Source of the DNA: Thiomicrorhabdus sp. Kp2 | GTDB lineage: Bacteria > Pseudomonadota > Gammaproteobacteria > Thiomicrospirales > Thiomicrospiraceae | Assembly (NCBI RefSeq): GCF_000478585.1 | Contig: NZ_ARWI01000001.1 | Location: forward strand, 992,001-1,056,000 | Direction: 5' to 3' | Length of the DNA stretch: 64,000 nucleotides | In this document: piece after piece, positions 58,413-64,000 of the stretch | Layout: the number at the start of each line of letters is the position of its first letter | Numbering within the stretch: the first letter of the stretch is position 1 | The notes under the pieces: model-generated | The model's input: the letters and a program-made list of their open reading frames with translations, nothing else | Told to the model about the DNA's origin: nothing | The model's database searches: none | Made by a program: the position numbers and the translations under genes

Positions 58413-59766
58413 TCTTTGACTCCTCTCTTTTGGGCATAATCACTTCAATGCCATCTTCTTCAGAGCCAACTAATATGGCCCACACTTTTTCTGCGCGATT
58501 GCCCTCTAACGTTTTTACGGTAAACTGCCAGCCACGATAGGTAACCTGATCACCCACCTTAGGAATCTCATTAATTTCAGACATAATCAAACCAGAAATA
58601 GTACTCACATTATGTTCTACATCGAGTTTAGAGGCGGTCAGTTTTTCAAAATCATGCAGTGCCATAAGCCCCGTTATTTCAAACCCTTCAGTAAATTTGA
58701 GTTGTTTAATAGCAAGTTCTTCATCGTCAAGTTCGTCAGCAATCTCACCCACAATCTCTTCTATTAAATCTTCCATTGTGATAATGCCTGACAAAGCCCC
58801 GTATTCATCTACAACTAAAGCCATGTGGTTACGTTCATTTCGCATCAAATCAAACGCTTTTTGCAACCCCATCACCTCTGGCATAATCAAACTCTTGCGT
58901 GCAATCGATTCAATATCTGAAGGCGTTGTGGTTTGGCTGTCCAAAGTTGATAACAACAAATCTTTTACTAACAAAATTCCAACAATATCATCAAGATTAC
59001 CACGCACTAATGGAAAGCGAGAATGCCCTAATTCAACAATCTGTTTTTTGATGGTTTCAATATCGCTATTTACATCCAACCAATCAACCTGGCTACGTGA
59101 AACCATAATATCGCGTACAATTCGGGTATCAAAAGCAAACATATTTTGAATCATATCGGCTTTAATATTATCTAAATTACCGTGGGTGCTTGAGGCATCA
59201 ATCATCTCACTTAACTCTTCATCACTAAAAATTTCTTCGTGAGAAGCCTCTTTAACACCCATGGCTTTTAAGATGGCTGATGCAGACCAGTTAAGCGCCT
59301 TTGTTAAAGGGTAGCTAATTAAGTAAAAGCCGTGCAATGGTATGGCAACCCAGATAGAGACAGGTTCAGGCTTACGAATGGCATAGGTTTTTGGTACTTG
59401 CTCACCGATTACAATATGCAGAGATGAAAAAATAATGAAACCAATTAAAAACGAGGTAAAGTGTAACAACTCTTCTGGCATTCCCATAGAGTGGAACATC
59501 GGCTCTAATAGCTTGGCCACAGCAGGTTCACCCACCCAACCTAAACCAAGAGAGGCCATCGTAATCCCCAACTGACAGGCCGCCAGGTAGGGTTCTAAAT
59601 TCTGTTTAATTCTAAGCGTAAGTCGTGCTGAAAGACCACCGTCTCTAGCCATATTCTCTACACGCAAAGTGCGTACTTTCACTAGAGCAAATTCAGCGGC
59701 TACAAAGAAACCGTTTGCCACTAAAAGAATGACAATCACCATAAGACTACTACTAAAGTTTTCCAT
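58405..59766 (-). CDS. CNNM/CorC-family CBS transporter-like protein
   Basis: 453 residues: DUF21/CNNM transmembrane domain (~1-190, NGFFVAAEFALVKVRTLRVE..., AACQLGITMASLGLGWVGEPA), a CBS pair (~205-330, RDIMVSRSQVDWL; GIITMEDLIEEIVGEIADE) and a C-terminal CorC/HlyC FAD-PCMH-like domain (~345-435). The family is tied to Mg2+/Co2+ export and is often annotated as hemolysin; given the overlap with mgtE, magnesium balance is the most likely role. Confidence 0.92.
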   Translation of the reverse strand: MENFSSSLMVIVILLVANGFFVAAEFALVKVRTLRVENMARDGGLSARLTLRIKQNLEPYLAACQLGITMASLGLGWVGEPAVAKLLEPMFHSMGMPEELLHFTSFLIGFIIFSSLHIVIGEQVPKTYAIRKPEPVSIWVAIPLHGFYLISYPLTKALNWSASAILKAMGVKEASHEEIFSDEELSEMIDASSTHGNLDNIKADMIQNMFAFDTRIVRDIMVSRSQVDWLDVNSDIETIKKQIVELGHSRFPLVRGNLDDIVGILLVKDLLLSTLDSQTTTPSDIESIARKSLIMPEVMGLQKAFDLMRNERNHMALVVDEYGALSGIITMEDLIEEIVGEIADELDDEELAIKQLKFTEGFEITGLMALHDFEKLTASKLDVEHNVSTISGLIMSEINEIPKVGDQVTYRGWQFTVKTLEGNRAEKVWAILVGSEEDGIEVIMPKREESKNV

Positions 59767-59898
59767 TGTATTTTCCCTGTAATTCTATAATCTACCCAAT
59801 GCTACACCACTATGACAGAGTCTTTTTCACAAAAGTCACTTTTCTATGTGACCTTTTCTTGAAAACATCTGTCCTATTTAGGAATAATCAAAAATAAC

Positions 59899-60447
59899 AT
59901 GTTTAAAGCATTAACCGATACTGAAATCGTTGAACAGGCCAAACAAGAGTTACCCCACGTAACTTTGGCATTTGAAGAGTTGGTCAATAGGCATGAACAA
60001 AAGGTCTATGCCATCTGTTTACGCTATTTTGGCAATGCAGAGCAAGCTGAAGAGATCTCACAAGAAACTTTTTTAAAAGTGTTTCAGCAATTAAAAAATT
60101 TTCGGGGTGACGCGCAGTTTTCGACCTGGTTATACCGTATCGCAATTAATTTATGCCATACCGCAGCGCAAAGAAAATCATTCACCCAACATGACTCTAT
60201 TGATGACTATGCTGACGACTTACAATTAAGTAAAGAGTTTGAATGCGATGATGAAGAGCGTTGTGTTCAATACTGCATTAATCAGCAACAAGAGCAGGAA
60301 AAGGCGATTATCAGCATGCGTTTTAATACCGAGTTGAGCTTACAAGAGATTGCCGATATCCTGGAGATAAAACTCAGTGCGACCAAAATGCGCTTATACC
60401 GAGCAATGGAAGGATTTAAACAACTTTATGAGAAATACTGCTTATGA
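59899..60447 (+). CDS. ECF RNA polymerase sigma factor, SigX-like
   Basis: 182 residues of the sigma-70 extracytoplasmic-function type: region 2 FEELVNRHEQKVYAICLRYFGNAEQAEEISQETFLKVFQQLKNF...FSTWLYRIAINLC (~26-90) and region 4 QEKAIISMRFNTELSLQEIADILEIKLSATKMRLYRA (~132-168). Gene order after it (small membrane protein, CmpX-like channel, OmpA-family protein) parallels the Pseudomonas cfrX-cmpX-sigX-oprF module, hence SigX-like; an envelope-stress role is inferred. Overlaps the next gene by four bases (ATGA). Confidence 0.92.
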   Translation: MFKALTDTEIVEQAKQELPHVTLAFEELVNRHEQKVYAICLRYFGNAEQAEEISQETFLKVFQQLKNFRGDAQFSTWLYRIAINLCHTAAQRKSFTQHDSIDDYADDLQLSKEFECDDEERCVQYCINQQQEQEKAIISMRFNTELSLQEIADILEIKLSATKMRLYRAMEGFKQLYEKYCL

Positions 60448-60656
60448 GCCAACCATCGATAGATGAAAACAAGCTGAAAAACCTCCTGTCTATTGATGAC
60501 AGTCAGCACAGTAAAGAACAACGTACCTCCATGATTATTCAAGGTGTAAACTGGTTAACATTTATTCAAGAAATTTTGATTTTATTTATCTATGTAATGC
60601 CTTTAGCGATTTTTTCCATGGCTAAAACACTGTCTAAGACAAAGGACAACAAATGA
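60444..60656 (+). CDS. Small membrane protein, CfrX-like
   Basis: 70 residues: a soluble N-terminal ~35 residues and one TM helix (FIQEILILFIYVMPLAIFSMA, ~39-60). It overlaps both the sigma gene and the channel gene by four bases, so all three are translated together. By position it matches CfrX of Pseudomonas and could regulate the sigma factor or the channel. I see no anti-sigma motif. Confidence 0.75.
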   Translation: MSQPSIDENKLKNLLSIDDSQHSKEQRTSMIIQGVNWLTFIQEILILFIYVMPLAIFSMAKTLSKTKDNK

Positions 60657-61480
60657 ATATTAATACGGTTAAAGAGAGAATTGAGTTCACTTGGGGAGAT
60701 GCCTACAACAACTTCTTAATGGTTTTGCCTGATATTTTCATTGCCTTACTGGTGTTATTAACAGGCTATTTACTGGCTATTTTTGTGCGCAAAATCAGCT
60801 TTAACCTTTTCAAAAAGCTCAAGTTTGATTGCGCCGCAGAACGCATACACTTAGATAAAAAAATCTTAGCCGTAGGTATTAAACAAACCCCATCTACCCT
60901 TTTAGCGGGTCTGTTTTTTTGGCTTATTATGCTATTTACCTTTATTACTGCTGCTGAATATGCAGGGCTTACAGGCTTTGTAGATACCTTAAGCAAAATC
61001 GCCATGTATATTCCAAACCTAATGGCGGCACTCATTATTTTGGTGGCTGGTTTATTTGTAGCGCACTTTATTCGCAATGCTTTAAACAGCGCACTTAAAA
61101 ACTTCATTCCCGCGGCCGCCAAACTCGTCTCTAGCTTTGTTTACGGTGTATTGGTCGTTATCATCGTGCTAACCGTTTTAGAACAGCTCGCCTTTGACAC
61201 TCAGCTAATTCAAATGATTATCTTGGTCGCCTTTACCAGCTTTGCCTTAGCGATTGCCATTGCCATAGGGATTGGTAGCGCCCCCCAACTAAAAAAAATA
61301 CTCTCTAGCTACTATTTAAAAGAGCACATCAATGTCAAAGACGTCATTAGTGTTCAAGGTAAAACAGGAGAGGTGTTAAAAATAGATGCAAGCAGCACTC
61401 AAATCAAAACCGAGGATGAAATCGTGGTGATTCCCAATGACCAACTCCTAGACCAAATTTACAGCAAACAACAGAAATAA
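60653..61480 (+). CDS. CmpX-like mechanosensitive-type channel
   Basis: 275 residues with about five TM helices (VLPDIFIALLVLLTGYLLAIFV; LAGLFFWLIMLFTFITAA; LMAALIILVAGLFVAHFI; VYGVLVVIIVLTVLE; IILVAFTSFALAIAIAIGIG) and a short soluble C-terminal domain of MscS type (VISVQGKTGEVLKIDASSTQIKTEDEIVVIPNDQLL). Resembles Pseudomonas CmpX. Co-transcribed with the ECF sigma factor; it may pass membrane tension to the sigma response, which is inference. Confidence 0.85.
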   Translation: MNINTVKERIEFTWGDAYNNFLMVLPDIFIALLVLLTGYLLAIFVRKISFNLFKKLKFDCAAERIHLDKKILAVGIKQTPSTLLAGLFFWLIMLFTFITAAEYAGLTGFVDTLSKIAMYIPNLMAALIILVAGLFVAHFIRNALNSALKNFIPAAAKLVSSFVYGVLVVIIVLTVLEQLAFDTQLIQMIILVAFTSFALAIAIAIGIGSAPQLKKILSSYYLKEHINVKDVISVQGKTGEVLKIDASSTQIKTEDEIVVIPNDQLLDQIYSKQQK

Positions 61481-61496
61481 CAGCTGTTCAGCATTA

Positions 61497-61526
61497 TTTA
61501 AAGTTACCAGGCCTGGTAACTTTAAA
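61497..61526. repeat. 30-bp perfect palindrome containing the repeat
   Basis: Perfectly symmetric about the 61511/61512 junction; TACCAGGCCTGGTA (61505-61518) is its centre, extended by eight complementary bases on each side (TTTAAAGT / ACTTTAAA). It lies between the CmpX-like gene and the OmpA-family gene. It lacks a T-run after the hairpin. Confidence 0.97.
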
Positions 61527-61654
61527 ACAGACCTAAAAATATTTTCAATTTTGAAAAGAATTTTGAAAATATTTGTGACTTATTACAGTAACTAACCGTC
61601 TTAATTAACGAAAAGTTATTTTTGACTTAAAACAGATATAAAGGATTATTTATT

Positions 61655-62476
61655 ATGAAAACACAACTACTTCCTATTATTGCATTGATTACGGTTACGG
61701 CTAGCTCAAATGCCTTTGCTGCAAATGAAGCCTATGTTACAGACGGATATGGCGCTATTGTTAAAGACAATTACGGAAGTTGTGTCCGCTCATCTAAATG
61801 GACAGCTGAAACGGCTGATGCAAGCTGCGAGAAAGCAACACAAACAGCGCCTAAAGCCGAAAGCAATACCTCTGAAAGAGTAGCAGCACCTGCTCCAACT
61901 TTGTTAGCTCCTGCAAAAGAAGATATTGATGGTTCAAAACAAAACGCCTACGTTATCGACTCAAGCAATCGTATTGTGCGTGATGGTTACGGTTACTGCG
62001 TTCGCACGATTCATTGGTCAAAAGAGACGGCCATTCCTAAATGTGAAGGCTGGGCAGAACCAAAAGCGCCTGAAGTGGTTAAACCTGCACCTGTGCTAGT
62101 ACCAAAACCTGCTCCCGTTGTAACTAAAGTGAAAGATGACGCACCTGTTGCTTTCCGTGGATTCTTTGATACCAATAAAAGCCTATTAAAAGATGAAGCA
62201 AAAACCAAATTAAATGACTACTCTGAGTATATGGAACGCAACACCAATACCTCGGTAAAAGTGAGCGGTCATACAGATTCAACAGGAACTGAAGCCTATA
62301 ACCAAGGGTTATCAGAAAGACGTGCTAATGCGGTCAAAACCTACCTTGAATCTAAGGGTATTGATGGCCAACGCATTCAAACAGAAGGCTTTGGTGAAAC
62401 ACAACCGATTGCGACTAACCGCACTAAAGAAGGTCGTGCTGAAAACCGTCGTGTTGAGTTAGAAATCATTAAATAA
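61655..62476 (+). CDS. OmpA-family protein with two N-terminal repeats
   Basis: 273 residues: signal peptide (LLPIIALITVTASSNAFAA), then two copies of a ~38-residue repeat, EAYVTDGYGAIVKDNYGSCVR and NAYVIDSSNRIVRDGYGYCVR, each ending W..ET...CE (~25-63 and ~94-133), a Pro/Ala/Lys-rich linker, and a C-terminal OmpA peptidoglycan-binding domain (FFDTNKSLLKDEAK...VSGHTDSTGTEAYNQGLSERRANAV...ENRRVELEI). There is no beta-barrel, unlike OprF. Each repeat holds two Cys that could form disulfides. It follows the sigma/channel operon in the oprF position. Confidence 0.9.
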   Translation: MKTQLLPIIALITVTASSNAFAANEAYVTDGYGAIVKDNYGSCVRSSKWTAETADASCEKATQTAPKAESNTSERVAAPAPTLLAPAKEDIDGSKQNAYVIDSSNRIVRDGYGYCVRTIHWSKETAIPKCEGWAEPKAPEVVKPAPVLVPKPAPVVTKVKDDAPVAFRGFFDTNKSLLKDEAKTKLNDYSEYMERNTNTSVKVSGHTDSTGTEAYNQGLSERRANAVKTYLESKGIDGQRIQTEGFGETQPIATNRTKEGRAENRRVELEIIK

Positions 62477-62517
62477 GCTAACTAGAGCTCACCACAAGTG
62501 AGCTTAAAATGCGATTT

Positions 62518-62558
62518 AAAACGGTCGTCTCCAATAGCATGGATTCGGCCGTTTTTTT
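62518..62558 (+). terminator. Terminator after OmpA-family gene
   Basis: AAAACGGTCG pairs with CGGCCGTTTT (one G-T pair) across an 18-base loop and is followed by a T-run. A smaller GCTCAC/GTGAGC hairpin lies just before it at about 62487-62503. Confidence 0.78.
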
Positions 62559-62690
62559 ATGATTAATATCACTTTATCTTCTTCACCAATATTCAGTTAT
62601 GTTGACAGAACCAAAGCAATACCGCTATCTTTAACCTAATGTTTAAACTGTCTGCCTAGCTAACAAACTTATCACGGATTAGAGGTTCCA

Positions 62691-63761
62691 ATGCTCGATT
62701 TTATTAAAGACTCTTTCAGCTACCCAAATCATCCATTGATTGACGCCCTTATTTTACTTACGATTGCAGCAGTCATTGCGCTATTCATTAGTTACTTTAT
62801 TCAATGGACATTACTAAAATGGGCACAACTGAAACATCGCGTTAATTTGGCCTTTATCTTTCAGGCCATTCGTCTTCCTATTACTGTTTCTATTCTATTG
62901 ATTGGTATTCATAATGCCTTTCATCTTTTTGAGTTAGGTGACAAGTTACAAACTCTCCTGCCAATGATTCTACAAAGTATTGATACGATTGTTTGGGGTC
63001 AGTTTATTTATCGTAGCTCGCAATTCAGCCTCAAAAATCTGAGCCAAACCCATAAACCTGGTTCCTTTATTCAACCCCAAACCCTGCCTTTATTTGAAAA
63101 TATTGCAGCGGTATTGGTTGTACTGATTATTTTCTACCTATTATTTATCACCTGGAATATCGACATGAGTGCTTGGTTAGCCTCGGCGGGTATTATTGGT
63201 ATTGCGGTTGGTTTTGCAGCTAAAGACACCATTGCCAACCTGCTTTCAGGTGTATTTATTTTGGCAGATTCGCCTTATAAGATTGGCGATTACATTGTGA
63301 TAGATAGCGGTGAACGTGGCATGGTAACCCATATTGGTTTGCGTTCTACCCGAATTTTAACCCGTGATGACCTAGAGATTAACGTACCCAATGCGATTAT
63401 CGCTAACGGTAAAATCGTTAATGAATCATCAGGTCGTCATATTAAATCCAGAACCCGAGTTGCCGTGAGCGTGGCTTACGATGTAGATATCGATCATGCC
63501 AAACAGACCCTTATGGATATCGCTAAACAAGAAATTCAGATTTGTACCGACCCAGAACCACGCGTACGTTTCAGACGTTTTGGTGCTTCTGGCTTAGATT
63601 TAGAACTATTGGTTTGGATTGACGACCCTGAAATTCGTGGACGAGTTGTAGATAGTTTAAACACCGCCATTTACAAACGTTTTGCCATTGAAGGCATTGA
63701 AATCCCATTCAGCAAACACGACCTTTATATTAAATCGATGCCTGAACACATTTCTGAATAA
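62691..63761 (+). CDS. MscS-family small-conductance channel
   Basis: 356 residues: about four to five TM helices, with the pore-lining helix region ASAGIIGIAVGFAAKDTIANLLSGVFILADSPYKIGDYIVI (~165-205), the core MscS signature, followed by the beta domain (GMVTHIGLRSTRILTRDDLEINVPNAIIANGKIVN) and an alpha/beta C-terminal domain. It opens under membrane tension to release solutes. Second mechanosensitive-type gene within 2 kb; it has its own upstream gap and probably its own promoter. Confidence 0.95.
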   Translation: MLDFIKDSFSYPNHPLIDALILLTIAAVIALFISYFIQWTLLKWAQLKHRVNLAFIFQAIRLPITVSILLIGIHNAFHLFELGDKLQTLLPMILQSIDTIVWGQFIYRSSQFSLKNLSQTHKPGSFIQPQTLPLFENIAAVLVVLIIFYLLFITWNIDMSAWLASAGIIGIAVGFAAKDTIANLLSGVFILADSPYKIGDYIVIDSGERGMVTHIGLRSTRILTRDDLEINVPNAIIANGKIVNESSGRHIKSRTRVAVSVAYDVDIDHAKQTLMDIAKQEIQICTDPEPRVRFRRFGASGLDLELLVWIDDPEIRGRVVDSLNTAIYKRFAIEGIEIPFSKHDLYIKSMPEHISE

Positions 63762-63783
63762 TGTTCAGTAATCATATTTTTAC

Positions 63784-64000
63784 TTAGGACTTTTGCGGCG
63801 AAATAACCAACAAAGCGCGCAATTTTTTTTGTCCAAATCGCGCCATGGCATTAAAGCTTTGGCGTTTTACTGGCACTTGCTCAAAATCTGTTTGTGTTAA
63901 ATAGTCTTCACCGCTCATATCGGGGTCATTTATATAAAAACACGCATCATCCGAAGCGGCTACATAAACCCAGTGTGGTGCTTTATTACGATTAAAACGC
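63784..64000 (-). CDS. C39-peptidase-like protein, C-terminal part
   Basis: A gene running off the right edge; only the last ~71 codons are present, ending at TAA (63784-63786). The visible protein reads RFNRNKAPHWVYVAASDD, CFYINDPDM and FNAMARFGQKKLRALLVISPQ. The pattern of HW followed by a short loop and NDPD is what the His-Asp half of a papain-like (C39/DUF3335) active site would look like. The assignment rests on this fragment only. Confidence 0.6.
   Translation of the reverse strand, partial: RFNRNKAPHWVYVAASDDACFYINDPDMSGEDYLTQTDFEQVPVKRQSFNAMARFGQKKLRALLVISPQKS

Noticed and set aside
61497-61526. Rho-independent terminator
   Set aside because: The hairpin is perfect but is followed by AAAACAG rather than a T-run, and the same core occurs inside coding regions.

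Overview
The window is a stretch of chromosome from an AT-rich gammaproteobacterium. Gene content and order (parC, parE, glyQ-glyS with gmhB and plsC downstream, rplU-rpmA-obgE-proB, groES-groEL, erpA, argC, a sigX-type sigma module, many c-di-GMP proteins) look like a free-living Thiomicrospira/Thiomicrorhabdus-type bacterium. That placement is inferred from gene resemblance and is not proven. No rRNA or tRNA gene was recognised.

Layout. 49-8480 is host chromosome: parC, a small metal-binding protein, selO, and a c-di-GMP group (a GGDEF-EAL enzyme followed by two PilZ proteins). 8564-26272 is a 17.7-kb Tn7-like transposon with 28-bp terminal inverted repeats (25/28 identical) and an exact 5-bp target duplication GTAAT (8559-8563 and 26273-26277). 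It sits at the stop codon of parE and has separated parE from its terminator, which is now at about 8503-8531. Left to right it carries tnsA-tnsB-tnsC-tniQ reading inward; a scar region with a broken defence-like gene and an IS3 fragment; an LpxR-like lipid A deacylase; an ABC efflux operon (outer membrane lipoprotein, HlyD adaptor, fused double-ATPase/permease, second permease) under a divergent TetR regulator with a clear operator; a dead IS3-family element; a nuclease-like gene fragment; and a second TniQ/TnsD-like gene reading inward from the right end.

26277-41241 is host chromosome: parE, pdxH, ung, a MotA-like protein with two different MotB/OmpA-like partners, plsC, gmhB, glyS-glyQ, a TusA-like carrier, an M23 peptidase, anmK, citrate synthase and erpA. 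41408-52141 holds argC, a diguanylate cyclase, a glutathione S-transferase, groEL-groES under a perfect CIRCE operator, proB, obgE, rpmA-rplU and ispB. 52233-64000 holds an unknown protein, a patatin-like lipoprotein, a rimB-rimK-desuccinylase operon, mgtE with a CorC-like protein, a block resembling the Pseudomonas cfrX-cmpX-sigX-oprF module (ECF sigma, small membrane protein, CmpX-like channel, OmpA-family protein), an MscS channel and a partial C39-like gene at the right edge.

A second theme runs through the window. The GC-rich palindrome ACCAGGCCTGGT occurs 12 times exactly, plus two copies of its 10-base core and several decayed relatives, where chance predicts far fewer than one. It lies both between genes and inside coding sequence, in all three reading frames, and one intergenic copy extends to a 30-bp perfect palindrome. 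It behaves like a genome-wide repeated motif of the HIP1 or uptake-sequence kind and is the best candidate here for an undescribed system.
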